From Streptomyces sp. VRA16 Mangrove soil (GTDB taxonomy: Bacteria; Actinomycetota; Actinomycetes; Streptomycetales; Streptomycetaceae), in assembly GCF_017377775.1 (NCBI RefSeq), contig NZ_JAFVLN010000001.1, positions 1,054,001 to 1,118,000 of the forward strand: a stretch of 64,000 nt of DNA. The letters are read 5' to 3'. The notes beneath the pieces are model-generated. The model saw only the letters and a list, made by a program, of their open reading frames with translations. It was not told where the DNA came from and made no database searches. Within the stretch, counting starts at the first letter, position 1. Every line of letters starts with the position of its first letter. Shown one piece after another: positions 52,133 through 61,232 of this stretch. The position numbers and the translations under genes are program-made.

Positions 52133-55100
52133 CTACGGCAGCAGGTTGATCTTGAACGTGGACGTCGTGTTGCGGACGTCCACCGCGTTGTCGCTCAACT
52201 TCAGGTTGTGGAACGTCACTTCACCGACCGCGGGCCCCTGTCCCGACTCCGGCATCTCGTTCGCCCACAGCCCGAACCCGGACTTGGCGTCGTAGGCGTC
52301 GCCGCTCTTGTGCGCGCCCGAGATCGTGACATCGGTCAGGATCGTGTCCTTGATCGGGTTCTGGGGCTGGCCTCCCACGTAGTTGGTCTGGAACATGATG
52401 CCGCTGTACGTAGGGTCGACGATGTCCACGTCGTTGACGCGGATCCCCTGGAACACCTTCGACGCGGAGAACATCCAGATCCCCGGGAAGGTCTGGCCGC
52501 CCCAGAAGTGCCCGCCCGAGCGCACGATCGACGTGTTCTCGACGGTCGTCGGTTCGGTGCCGAAGCCGTTCATCGGGTACCCGAAGTCCAGCGAGCTGAT
52601 GGTGATGCCGGAGTAGACGAGGGTGTCCGCGATGAGCATGTTGCGGAACGTGTTGTCGTACCCGCCGTACACCGCGATGCCCGCGGCCCGCCACGTCAGC
52701 AGCGACGTCAGGTTCTCGTACACGTTGTTCTTCTCGTCCGCGCCGCCCGCGTCGATCGCCGAGAACAGCGCGAAGCTGTCGTCGCCCGTGGCCCGGGCCT
52801 CGTTGTTGACGACGTGGTTGTCCGTCGAGCCGTTCGTCATGTTGACGCCGTCGGCGAACGTGTCCCGGATCCGGGAGTTCTTGATGGTGACCCGGTCCGT
52901 GTTGGCGCCCCAGTACAGGCACACGGTGTGCTCGTTCCAGATGTCGTCGATGGTGATGTCGGCGACGTTGGAGAAGTCGAACACCTTGCCCGGACCGTCG
53001 ATGCGCGAGGTGTAGTTCCCGAAGAACGAGAAGTGCGCGAACGTCGACCCGTTGGCGCTGGCCTCCGCACGGAAGCCCGCGTCGGTGTTCTCCTGCGAGG
53101 ACGGCGTGTGGAACCGGGTGAACCAGGGCCCGGCGCCGACCACCTTCACGGCCTTGCCGTACACCTGGAACTTGTTCGACGTCTCGTAGTCACCGGCCGG
53201 CAGATAGACGCCGACGAGCTTGCCCGTCGTGTCCATCCGCACCTTGTCCAGGGCGTCCTGCACGGCCTGCTGCGAGAAACCGGTCGGCACGGCGTACGTC
53301 GCCGGGTCCGGGTTGGGCAGTTCGGAGGCCTCCTCCAGGCTCACGTAGTCGATGGTGTACGTGGAGGTGTTCGCGGCGTCCTTCTGCAGCCGGATCGTGC
53401 TGCCCTTGGGCACGGTCGTGCCGAGCAGCAGGTTCGCCTCGTCGTAGATGTGCCGCGGTCCGCCCGCGCTCGGCGTGTTGCCGGGCCCGGTCTCATTGCC
53501 GTACAGCCACGCGTACTTCGACGTCAGATCGACGGCCTTGAGGAACTTCCCGTCGACGTACACGTTCAGCGTCGAGTTCGTGCCGCCGCCCCCGGCCGCG
53601 TCCGGCATCGAGAAGCGGGTGACGAGCGTGTTCGTCGGCGCCTTCGTCGTCCACTCGACGTACGAGCCGGTCGAACCGAGGGTCACGGCCTTGCGGCCCG
53701 ACGCCTCACCGGCCAGGTCACCGACGGTGCGGTTGGGGCCGACGGCCTTGGCGCCGCCGCCCGCGGTGCCGTCCTCCGCCTCGTACATGTCGTACGGCAT
53801 GCTCGCGCCACGCCCCACGAACAGCGGCTGCGACGAACTGTTGTTGGCGCGCTTGACCGGCAGCTCCTCGGAGTCGTCGGCGATCACGGTCTTCACCGTG
53901 AACTTGCCCTTGCCCGCCGTCCACGAGCCCAGGTCGACCGGGGCCGTGGTGTCCCCGGCCGCGATCGCCCCGCCCGCCGAACCGGTGAGCGTCCTGACGA
54001 CCGTGCCGTCGGAGTCGGTGACGGTCAGCGTGATGCCGTGCGCGGTGCTCGAACTCGCCTTGTTCCCCTGGTTCTTGACGGCGACGGAGAACTTGACGGT
54101 GTCGCCCTCCGCGGGCGCGCTCGGCGACCACGCCACCGGCGAGGCCACCAGGTCCGCGCTCGTCACCGGCTTCACGATCAGCGACGTCGGGCTCGTGTAG
54201 CTGTTGTTGCCCTCGTTCTGCTCGATCACCAGACCGCTCGGGTCGACGACCGCGCCGACCGTGTAGGTGCCCGCGTCGTGCGCCCCGATGTCCGCGCCGA
54301 CGGTCGTCGAGGCACCGGCCGCGAGGGCGCCCACGGAAGCAGTGCCCACCTTCTGCGCACCGAGCAGGAAGTCCAGGTCCGTGGCGTCGGCCGCCTCGGT
54401 GCCGGTGTTGCGGACCGTCGCCGACAGCGTGACCTTGTCCGACTCGACCGGCGCGTCGGGCTTCGACGTGATGCCCGTGACCTGGAGATCCGGGTTGGGC
54501 GCGGGCGCGCCGAGCACCTGGAACTCCGCGACCTGCCCGGCCGGGGCGCCCGAGTTGGCCGTGAACGACAGTCGTACGTCCGCGGCCCGCGCGCTCACCG
54601 GGATGGTCACCTTGTTGCCGCTCGCCGGATCGAAGGAGTACTCCTTCGCCGCGACCAGCGTCGTGAAGTCCGACGCCTTCTGCTCACGGCCGAGGACCTC
54701 GATCTTCTGCGTCCGCGCCGACCAGGCCGCGTCCGGGTTCAGCCGCACCACGACCGACGACAGATCGGCGTTCGAGCCGAGCTTCACCGTCAGGGTGCCG
54801 GGATAGGCACCGGCGGCGCCTTCCCAGTACGTGCTGGTGTCGTCGTCCACCGTGTTCTCGGCGACGTACGTGAACGTCGAGGAGGACGCGGCCACCGGCT
54901 TGCCCACCGCCAGGTTCGCGTCGTTCGTCGTCGACCCGTTGCGGGTCACCGCGTTGCTCGCCGCCGACACGTTCCCCGCCGCGTCCTCGGCGCGCACCGT
55001 GTACGTGACCGTCGCCGACGCGGACCGGGAGTCGGTGTACGTCGTGACGTCACCGGCGAGGGACTTCAGCAGCTCGCCGTTCGCGTACAGGTCGTAGCCC

Positions 55101-56464
55101 GTGACCTTCACGTTGTCGGTGGAGGCGCCCCAGGTCAGCTTGATCTCGCCGGCCGTCGCCTCGGTGAACGCCAGGTTCGACGGCGCCGTCGGCGCCTGCG
55201 TGTCGCCCGAATCGCCGGTGCGCGTCACGGAGTTGCTGTTCGCCGACTGGTTGCCCGCCGCGTCCTTGGCCCGCACGTAGTAGGTGAGGGTCGACGAGGC
55301 GGGCTGGGTGTCGGTGTACGTGAGCGTGTCGCCGCCCACCGAGGCGCGCAGCTGGTTGTTGGCGTAGATGTCGTAGCCCGTCACCGCCGTGTCGTCGGTG
55401 GCGGCCTTCCACGTCAGCCTGATCTGCCCGGTGGCGGGCTCGGTGTACGCGAGGCCGGTCGGCGCGGACGGTGCCGTCGTGTCGCCGGTCGTCGGCCCGT
55501 ACACCTCCAGCTCCGAGAGCTGACCGGCCTTCTGCACCGTGTTGGCGGTGACCCGGACGCGCAGGTAGCGGGTCGTGACCGTGTCCAGGGTCAGGGTCTG
55601 CGCGTGGTCGTTCGTCGCGCTGAACTCGTACGCCTTCGAGGCGACCAGATCCGTGAAGTCGCTGCCGTTCGTGCTGCCCTGCACGGACAGCGTCTGGGTG
55701 CGGGTCTCCCACGTCGACGGCAGCCGCAGCACCACCCGGTTCACCTTCACCGACGCGCCCAGGTCGACCTGGACCCACTGCGGCAGGGCGTCGTTCTGGC
55801 TCTCCCAGTACGTGGCCGCGTTGCCGTCACCGGCGTTCGCCGCGAGGTAGGTCTGCGTGGTCGAACTCGCCGTGAAGGTGCGGCCGCGCGCCAGGTTCGT
55901 CGAGGAGTCCGCGGCGCCGTGCACCTCCAGCTCCGCCAACTGGGCCGCCTGCCAGCCGGAGTTGGCCGTGACGACGATCCGGACGTAGCGCGTCTGCTGG
56001 GCCCCGAAGGGCACCGTCACGGTGTTGGACGACCCCGGCGCGAAGGAGTACGTCGCCGACGCCTTCAGCGTGTCGAAGGTCTGCCCGTCCGCGCTGCCCT
56101 GCACCGACAGCGTCTGGGTACGGCTCTCCCAGGCGGCCGGAAGACGCAGCACCACCTCGTCCACAGCGGCCGAGGCGCCCAGATCGACCTGCACCCACTG
56201 CGGGAAGTCCGAGCCCGAACTCTCCCAGTACGTCGACGCGTTGCCGTCCGAGACGTTCGCCGCGCCGAAGTCCGCCTTGGCGCTGCTGGCCTTCGCCGTG
56301 GCGCCCGCGGCGAGGTTGGGCCCGCCCGCGGCCTGCGCGGCGAGCCCCGGCAGCCCCAGCAGAGCCAGTGCGACGGCGAGCACCGCGACCGTCAGCGCGC
56401 GCCACCCACCGCCTCTGCCCCCTCTGCCCCGTCTGCCGGAGACCGGCACCCATCGTCCGTTCAT
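52133..56464 (-). CDS. secreted multidomain beta-helix glycoside hydrolase, GH87-like (alpha-1,3-glucanase candidate)
   Basis: 1443-residue exported protein. The signal peptide spans about 1-46 (LALLGLPGLAAQAAGG). Two F5/8-type (discoidin/CBM32-like) domains (47-328) are followed by two FN3 domains (329-510) and a third discoidin-like domain (to about 650). Two CARDB-like repeats (655-890) and a CBM6/35-like domain (895-1065) come next. The catalytic part is a right-handed parallel beta-helix (about 1075-1443). Asp1205 (FADGVNMTNGS) and the pair Asp1228-Asp1229 (TGDDSFALF) show the 23/24-residue spacing I recall for the catalytic aspartates of GH87 alpha-1,3-glucanases (mycodextranases). Likely role: attack on fungal or dental-type alpha-1,3-glucan outside the cell. 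Other beta-helix families remain possible. Confidence 0.85.
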   Translation of the reverse strand: MNGRWVPVSGRRGRGGRGGGWRALTVAVLAVALALLGLPGLAAQAAGGPNLAAGATAKASSAKADFGAANVSDGNASTYWESSGSDFPQWVQVDLGASAAVDEVVLRLPAAWESRTQTLSVQGSADGQTFDTLKASATYSFAPGSSNTVTVPFGAQQTRYVRIVVTANSGWQAAQLAELEVHGAADSSTNLARGRTFTASSTTQTYLAANAGDGNAATYWESQNDALPQWVQVDLGASVKVNRVVLRLPSTWETRTQTLSVQGSTNGSDFTDLVASKAYEFSATNDHAQTLTLDTVTTRYLRVRVTANTVQKAGQLSELEVYGPTTGDTTAPSAPTGLAYTEPATGQIRLTWKAATDDTAVTGYDIYANNQLRASVGGDTLTYTDTQPASSTLTYYVRAKDAAGNQSANSNSVTRTGDSGDTQAPTAPSNLAFTEATAGEIKLTWGASTDNVKVTGYDLYANGELLKSLAGDVTTYTDSRSASATVTYTVRAEDAAGNVSAASNAVTRNGSTTNDANLAVGKPVAASSSTFTYVAENTVDDDTSTYWEGAAGAYPGTLTVKLGSNADLSSVVVRLNPDAAWSARTQKIEVLGREQKASDFTTLVAAKEYSFDPASGNKVTIPVSARAADVRLSFTANSGAPAGQVAEFQVLGAPAPNPDLQVTGITSKPDAPVESDKVTLSATVRNTGTEAADATDLDFLLGAQKVGTASVGALAAGASTTVGADIGAHDAGTYTVGAVVDPSGLVIEQNEGNNSYTSPTSLIVKPVTSADLVASPVAWSPSAPAEGDTVKFSVAVKNQGNKASSSTAHGITLTVTDSDGTVVRTLTGSAGGAIAAGDTTAPVDLGSWTAGKGKFTVKTVIADDSEELPVKRANNSSSQPLFVGRGASMPYDMYEAEDGTAGGGAKAVGPNRTVGDLAGEASGRKAVTLGSTGSYVEWTTKAPTNTLVTRFSMPDAAGGGGTNSTLNVYVDGKFLKAVDLTSKYAWLYGNETGPGNTPSAGGPRHIYDEANLLLGTTVPKGSTIRLQKDAANTSTYTIDYVSLEEASELPNPDPATYAVPTGFSQQAVQDALDKVRMDTTGKLVGVYLPAGDYETSNKFQVYGKAVKVVGAGPWFTRFHTPSSQENTDAGFRAEASANGSTFAHFSFFGNYTSRIDGPGKVFDFSNVADITIDDIWNEHTVCLYWGANTDRVTIKNSRIRDTFADGVNMTNGSTDNHVVNNEARATGDDSFALFSAIDAGGADEKNNVYENLTSLLTWRAAGIAVYGGYDNTFRNMLIADTLVYSGITISSLDFGYPMNGFGTEPTTVENTSIVRSGGHFWGGQTFPGIWMFSASKVFQGIRVNDVDIVDPTYSGIMFQTNYVGGQPQNPIKDTILTDVTISGAHKSGDAYDAKSGFGLWANEMPESGQGPAVGEVTFHNLKLSDNAVDVRNTTSTFKINLLP

Positions 56465-56596
56465 GACTCCCCTGTCCCTGCGCTCAAGGCGCACAGAAAT
56501 CGAGTTCTTGCGTTCAGATGTTGGAGAATTGCAGAGTGATGTTGTCGAGTCCACAGTTTGAACAGAGGGAGTTGCGATGGGGGAGAATCCACGACC

Positions 56597-57394
56597 ATGC
56601 CCCATGCACAGGCGGCCGACGGCGCCGCGCTCCACTACGAACTCGACGGCAGCGGCGCCCCGTTGCTGCTGCTCGCCGGTCAGTCGAACAGTCACCGCTG
56701 GTGGGACCCGGTGCGTGAACGGTTCGCCGCGCACTTCACCACCGTCGTCATGGACTGGCGCGGCACCGGCGCGAGCGACGCCCCGGACACCGACACGTAC
56801 AGCACCGAGAACTTCGCTCGTGACGCCGTCGCGGTCCTCGGCCACGCGGGCATCGACCGTGCCCATGTGTACGGCACCTCGATGGGCGGCCGGGTCGCGC
56901 AGTGGCTCGCCGCCGACCACGCCGCACGCATCGACCGGCTCGTCCTCGGGTGCACGTCCCCGGGGGCGCCGCACGGCATCGAGCGCGGCCCCGCCGTCCG
57001 CACGGCCCTGGCCGACCCCGACCCGGCCGTCTCCCGCGCGGCCCTGCTCGACCTGATGTACACCCCCGGGTACGTCGCCACGCACCCCGGACCGTTCCAC
57101 ACCCTCGGCGACCCGCAGATGCCCGCGCACGCCCGCCGCCGCCATCTGCGGGCCAGCGCCCGCCACGACGCCTGGGACGCGCTGCCCCGCATCACCGCGC
57201 CCACCCTCGTCGTGCACGGCACCGACGACGACTTCAACCCGACGGCGAACGCCCCGCTCCTCGCCGAGCGGATCCCCGGCGCCCGGCTGCTGCTGATCCC
57301 GGGCGGCCGGCACGCCTACTTCGAGGAGTGCGCCGACAAGGCGACCCCTCCGGTGATTGATTTCCTGAACGCGAGAGCGGAGGCGACGAATTGA
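56597..57394 (+). CDS. alpha/beta hydrolase
   Basis: 265-residue alpha/beta-hydrolase-fold protein. The nucleophile elbow GTSMGG carries the Ser, the acid is Asp in VVHGTDDDFNP, and the base is His in PGGRHAYFEE. MDWRGTGASD carries the oxyanion-side loop. No signal peptide. I start at the ATG at 56597 rather than 56558. Its stop overlaps the TTG start of murJ by four bases (TTGA), so both may be co-transcribed, although a functional link is unclear. Confidence 0.88.
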   Translation: MPHAQAADGAALHYELDGSGAPLLLLAGQSNSHRWWDPVRERFAAHFTTVVMDWRGTGASDAPDTDTYSTENFARDAVAVLGHAGIDRAHVYGTSMGGRVAQWLAADHAARIDRLVLGCTSPGAPHGIERGPAVRTALADPDPAVSRAALLDLMYTPGYVATHPGPFHTLGDPQMPAHARRRHLRASARHDAWDALPRITAPTLVVHGTDDDFNPTANAPLLAERIPGARLLLIPGGRHAYFEECADKATPPVIDFLNARAEATN

Positions 57395-59019
57395 CCACCG
57401 AGACGACCCGCATACCCGTCGAGCCGGCCCGCCCCGGCTCGCTCGCCCGCTCCTCGCTCCTGATGGCCGTCGGCACGGTCGTCTCCCGCGCCACCGGCCT
57501 CATCCGCACGGTGCTGCAGGCGGCCGCCCTCGGCACCGCCCTGTACGCCAGCACCTACAACACCGCCAACACCCTCCCGACGAGCCTGTACACCCTGCTC
57601 ATCGGCGGCGCCCTCAACTCGGTCCTCGTCCCGCAGCTCGTGCGCGCCCGCGTCGAGCACGCCGACGGCGGCCGCGCCCACGAACAGCGCCTGGTCACCC
57701 TCGTGCTGTGCGTCCTCGGCCTCGGCACCGCCCTCGCCGTGTGGGCGGCCCCGCAGATCGTCGGCCTGTACATGAACGACACGCCCCACACCCACCAGGC
57801 CTTCGCACTCACGGTGGTCTTCGCCCGGTTCCTGCTCCCGCAGGTCTTCTTCTACGGACTGTTCTTCATGCTCGGCCAAGTCCTGAACGCACGCGGCAAG
57901 TTCGGCGCCATGATGTGGACCCCGGTCCTCAACAACCTCGTCCTCATCGGCATGTTCGGCTACTACCTCGCCGCCATGACCCTGCCCGGCTCGGTCGCCG
58001 ACGTCTCCGACGCCCAGGTCCGCCTCCTCGGCATCGGCACCACCCTCGGCATCGCCGTACAGGCCCTCGCCCTCATCCCGTTCGCCCGCGCGGCCGGCTT
58101 CCGGATGCGGCCCCGCTTCGACTGGAAGGGCACCGGACTCGGCCGCAGCATCCAGGCCGCCCGCTGGACCCTGCTGCTCGTCCTGGTCAATCAGGCCGCC
58201 CTCGCCGTCGTCACCACCTTCGCCAACGCCGCCGACACCGCGCTGCCCAAGGCGGGCGTCGGCTACACCGCGTACACCTGCGCCCAGCTGATCTGGCTGC
58301 TGCCCCAGTCCATCGCCACGGTCTCGCTCGTCACCGCACTCCTCCCGCGGATGAGCGCCGCCGCCGTCGAGGGCCGCGTCGACGACGTGCGCGCCGACCT
58401 GTCCCGCGCCCTGCGCGTCACCGGCGCGGTGATCGTGCCCGCCGCGTTCCTGTTCCTCGCGCTCGGCCCGCAGATCGCCACGCTGCTGTTCGGGCACGGC
58501 GAGTCGGCCCCGGGACCGATCGGCCACATGCTCCAGGCGTTCGCGCTCGGCCTGATCCCGTTCTCCGCCCAGTACCTGCTGCTGCGCGGCTTCTACGCGT
58601 TCGAGGACACCCGCACCCCGTTCCTCAACGCCGCCTGGATCGCCGCCCTGAACATCGCCCTCGTCTGCGCCTGCCACTGGCTGCTGCCCGCACGCTGGGC
58701 CGTCACCGCCATGGCGGGCGCCTACGCGGTCTCGTACGGCATCGGGCTGCTGCTCACCGCTCGCACCCTGCGCCGCCGCCTCGACGGCCGGATCGACGGA
58801 CGCCGGCTGCTGCGCAGCTACGGCAAGCTCACCCTGGCCGCCGGGCTCGCCGCGGGCGCCGCCTGGGGCGCGGCCCGGGCCTGCGCCGCCCTGGCCGGCA
58901 CCTCGAACGCCGCGACGGCGCTCGCCCTCGGCGCGGGCGTGCTCGCCATGGCGGCCGGATTCCTGGGGCTCGGCAAGGTGCTGCGCATCGGCGAACTCCG
59001 TAGGCTGCGGTTGGCCTGA
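57391..59019 (+). CDS. murJ: lipid II flippase MurJ-family protein
   Basis: 542-residue MOP-superfamily membrane protein with 14 TM segments. The N-terminal MAVGTVVSRATGLIRTVLQ and STYNTANTLPTSLYTLLIGGALNSVLVPQLVR are diagnostic of MurJ. It flips lipid-linked peptidoglycan precursor across the membrane. The TTG at 57391 has GGAGG seven bases upstream and overlaps the hydrolase stop. Streptomyces carry more than one MurJ homologue, so this may be a paralogue rather than the essential one near the chromosome core. Confidence 0.9.
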   Translation: MTTETTRIPVEPARPGSLARSSLLMAVGTVVSRATGLIRTVLQAAALGTALYASTYNTANTLPTSLYTLLIGGALNSVLVPQLVRARVEHADGGRAHEQRLVTLVLCVLGLGTALAVWAAPQIVGLYMNDTPHTHQAFALTVVFARFLLPQVFFYGLFFMLGQVLNARGKFGAMMWTPVLNNLVLIGMFGYYLAAMTLPGSVADVSDAQVRLLGIGTTLGIAVQALALIPFARAAGFRMRPRFDWKGTGLGRSIQAARWTLLLVLVNQAALAVVTTFANAADTALPKAGVGYTAYTCAQLIWLLPQSIATVSLVTALLPRMSAAAVEGRVDDVRADLSRALRVTGAVIVPAAFLFLALGPQIATLLFGHGESAPGPIGHMLQAFALGLIPFSAQYLLLRGFYAFEDTRTPFLNAAWIAALNIALVCACHWLLPARWAVTAMAGAYAVSYGIGLLLTARTLRRRLDGRIDGRRLLRSYGKLTLAAGLAAGAAWGAARACAALAGTSNAATALALGAGVLAMAAGFLGLGKVLRIGELRRLRLA

Positions 59020-59042
59020 TCGCAACGGAGGAGCCCGACACC

Positions 59043-59540
59043 ATGCCCGCCGCCCACGTCACCCTCGCCGACGTCCTCGCCGCCGCCGAAGCGGACGCCA
59101 CCGGGGCGCTGTGGCGCCTCGAAGGTGCCGCCCGGCAGCTGGACGCCAACGTCATCCGGCTGCGGCCCCGCGCGAGCGGCACCCCGCACGTCGAACCCGA
59201 CCTCGACGTCCTCCTCTTCGTCGCCGAGGGCCACGGCACGCTGCACCGCGCGGGCACTGAGGAGGAGATGACGCCGGGCACGCTGCTGTTCGTGCCGCGT
59301 GGCGAGCAGCGCGCCGTCACCGCGGGCGACGACGGACTGGTCTATCTCACCGCCCACCGCAGGCGACCCGGCATGACCATCCACCGCGCCACCACCCCGG
59401 TCACCGCGGAGGGCGGCGAGGCCCCGTGTCTGCTGCCGCGGATCTGCGAGGAGTGCGGCCGGGCCGCCGAGGACCCGGCGGCGGCGTACTGCGGCCGGTG
59501 CGGCAAGCGCTTGCCCACGCAGAGTTCCGGCCTTAGTTGA
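59043..59540 (+). CDS. cupin domain protein with C-terminal zinc ribbon
   Basis: 165-residue protein. Residues about 25-110 form a single cupin barrel (ANVIRLRPRASGTPHVEPDLDVLLFVAEGHGTLHRAG...TPGTLLFVPRGEQRAVTAG), with a reduced set of metal-ligand histidines. Residues about 135-160 form a zinc ribbon (CEECGRAAEDPAAAYCGRCGK). This combination is uncommon. GGAGGAG precedes the ATG at 59043, 23 bases after murJ. It could be a small sensor or binding protein. Confidence 0.78.
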   Translation: MPAAHVTLADVLAAAEADATGALWRLEGAARQLDANVIRLRPRASGTPHVEPDLDVLLFVAEGHGTLHRAGTEEEMTPGTLLFVPRGEQRAVTAGDDGLVYLTAHRRRPGMTIHRATTPVTAEGGEAPCLLPRICEECGRAAEDPAAAYCGRCGKRLPTQSSGLS

Positions 59541-59583
59541 GGCGGAGGGTTCCCGCCAGGCGGCGTCGTTCGCGGACGCAACT

Positions 59584-59600
59584 CCCTTGCGCGGCAAGGG
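59584..59600 (+). terminator. short hairpin after the cupin gene
   Basis: CCCTTGC-GCG-GCAAGGG, a perfect 7-bp stem with a 3-base loop, lies 43 bases downstream of the cupin stop. It is a possible terminator of the hydrolase-murJ-cupin run. No other feature is visible in 59601-59760. Confidence 0.4.
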
Positions 59601-59761
59601 TCCTGACGCTCCGTTTCCGTGACTTCTCGCCACTGATTCAACACGCAAAGTTACCGAAAGCCGGGGGTGGGGGATGAGTTCCCGGCCGCGGCGCGGCAGA
59701 CTCGGGGCCGCGGCGGCCGCCGCCGACTCCCGGGCCGGCCGTCAGGGGAGGGAAGCACCAC

Positions 59762-59798
59762 CGGGGAGTCCGTGCGTGTGGGGCGCGCGGACTCCCCG
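59762..59798 (-). terminator. 11-bp hairpin downstream of the GH16 gene
   Basis: CGGGGAGTCCG (59762-59772) and CGGACTCCCCG (59788-59798) pair perfectly with a 15-base loop. It lies 12 bases after the GH16 stop (59811, minus strand), the expected place for the terminator of the permease-GH20-GH16 operon. Confidence 0.7.
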
Positions 59799-59810
59799 CT
59801 CACCTCCGGA

Positions 59811-61232
59811 TCACGTCGACGGGACGGTGTCCTCGAAGGTCGTCCCGGCCGCACGGTAGGCGGACACCTCGGCCGCCACCTGCGCCGGGGTGAGGACCTG
59901 GTCCTTCACGTGCAGCACGTAGTCGACCTGCTGGTCGTACGCGCGCGGAGCCGTGCTCGTGGTCCCCGCGAGGTCGATCAGCCATTGGTTGAAGTTGATC
60001 GACATGGGCCGCTCGGGCAGATAGGCCGCGTCGTGCGTGCCGAACAGCTGCCCGTCGATGTAGTAGCGGATCGAGCTGTTGTCGATGGTGAGCACGAGGT
60101 CGTGCCAGCCGTCGTAGCTCTGCCGGCCCTCGGTGTGCTGGTTCACGGCCTGCCACGGATCGGGGTTGTAGGTCTCCCAGGACGTCGTGTACAGGATGTT
60201 CGAGGGCTCGCCCCAGCCGCCGTTCGGCAGATACTCGAAGTCGTACTCGGCGTAGTCGTCCGCCATCGGTGCCTTGAGGTCGTTGATGGTGAAGAACGTC
60301 TGGACGAGGTGATCCCCGTCGGGTCCGCTCTTCGGGGCGTCCGCGAACCTGACCCGGGCCGCGTACGTGCCGTTCTTGAACTTGGTCGCCTTGGTGAGGA
60401 CCTCGGTCTGCTTCGTGCTCTCGCCGGTCCCGGACGTCGACGTCTCCAGGTTCATGACGGAGTTGCCCGCCGTGGAGGAGAAGGTCACGTTCTGCGGCGC
60501 CCAGGTCGCGCCCGGCACCCCGGGGCCGCCGGAGGTGGAGCGCACGCTCCAGCCGTGGGCCGCGATGTCCGGGTCGTCGTACGCGCTGTAGTCGAAGTCG
60601 TCGAAGAGGGTGGCCCCGTCGGCGGGCGGATCGGTGGGGTCCGTGGGATCGGTGGGGTCGGTCGGGTCGTTGCCCTCGGGGGCCGTGCCCCAGACCGTGG
60701 CGCCGCCGAGCTGCGCGGTCACCTTCGGCCAGCTCGCGTACGAGGTCTGCGCGGCCCCGAACGAGTAGTCGTCGTTCTGGTCGAGCGGCTGCCAGTCGGA
60801 GCGGTAGAAGCGCAGCTGCAGATCCCCGGTGTCGGCGCCGGCCGCCAGCGAGCCCGCGCCCGACGTGAAGCCGATCTCCAGGTACCGGTCGGCCGTCGCG
60901 GTCGGGTGGGCGAGTGTCCCGAAGGTGCCGGTGATGTCGGCGCAGCCCCTCACCGCCCACGAGCACGCGAAGCGATAACTCGCGCTCGCCGAGTCCGCCT
61001 TGAAGTAGTAGCGCAGCTTCACCCCGCTCAGCGCGACGGCGGAGGAGCCGGCGTTCGTCACCTTCAGCCAGGGTTCCGCCTGGTCGGTGCCGGTGCTGCC
61101 CGCGTGGTACTGCACGGTCAGACCGCCGTCGGCCGCCGTGGCACCTGTCGGGCCCGCGATGAGACTCGCGCAGCCGAGCGCCGCGGCGACGGCGCACGCG
61201 AGGGTCGTTCTCGTCCTGGTCGTCCTTCTCAT
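59811..61232 (-). CDS. secreted GH16-family endoglucanase-like protein with CBM3-like domain
   Basis: 473-residue exported enzyme. The signal peptide spans about 1-36 (LACAVAAALGCASLIAGPTGATA). A cellulose-binding family-3-like domain (about 37-185: EPWLKVTNAGSSAVALSGVKLRYYF...) is followed by a TDP-repeat linker. The GH16 domain (about 205-473) has catalytic EYDFE, with Glu329 the nucleophile, Asp331, and Glu333 the acid/base. GH16 enzymes cleave beta-1,3/1,4-glucans, xyloglucans or galactans; the exact substrate is not readable. The ATG ending at 61232 overlaps the GH20 stop by four bases, so translation is coupled. Confidence 0.9.
   Translation of the reverse strand: MRRTTRTRTTLACAVAAALGCASLIAGPTGATAADGGLTVQYHAGSTGTDQAEPWLKVTNAGSSAVALSGVKLRYYFKADSASASYRFACSWAVRGCADITGTFGTLAHPTATADRYLEIGFTSGAGSLAAGADTGDLQLRFYRSDWQPLDQNDDYSFGAAQTSYASWPKVTAQLGGATVWGTAPEGNDPTDPTDPTDPTDPPADGATLFDDFDYSAYDDPDIAAHGWSVRSTSGGPGVPGATWAPQNVTFSSTAGNSVMNLETSTSGTGESTKQTEVLTKATKFKNGTYAARVRFADAPKSGPDGDHLVQTFFTINDLKAPMADDYAEYDFEYLPNGGWGEPSNILYTTSWETYNPDPWQAVNQHTEGRQSYDGWHDLVLTIDNSSIRYYIDGQLFGTHDAAYLPERPMSINFNQWLIDLAGTTSTAPRAYDQQVDYVLHVKDQVLTPAQVAAEVSAYRAAGTTFEDTVPST

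Noticed and set aside
52208..56539. A 1443-codon open frame on the plus strand opposite the GH87-like gene
   Set aside because: It is antisense to a gene with clear domains, is extremely rich in Arg, Val and Gly, and has no recognisable fold. It is a GC-skew shadow.
60620..60670. Short tandem repeat of the TDP-encoding type in the GH16 gene
   Set aside because: It is the usual Thr/Asp/Pro linker between carbohydrate-binding and catalytic domains, with no sign of an independent element.
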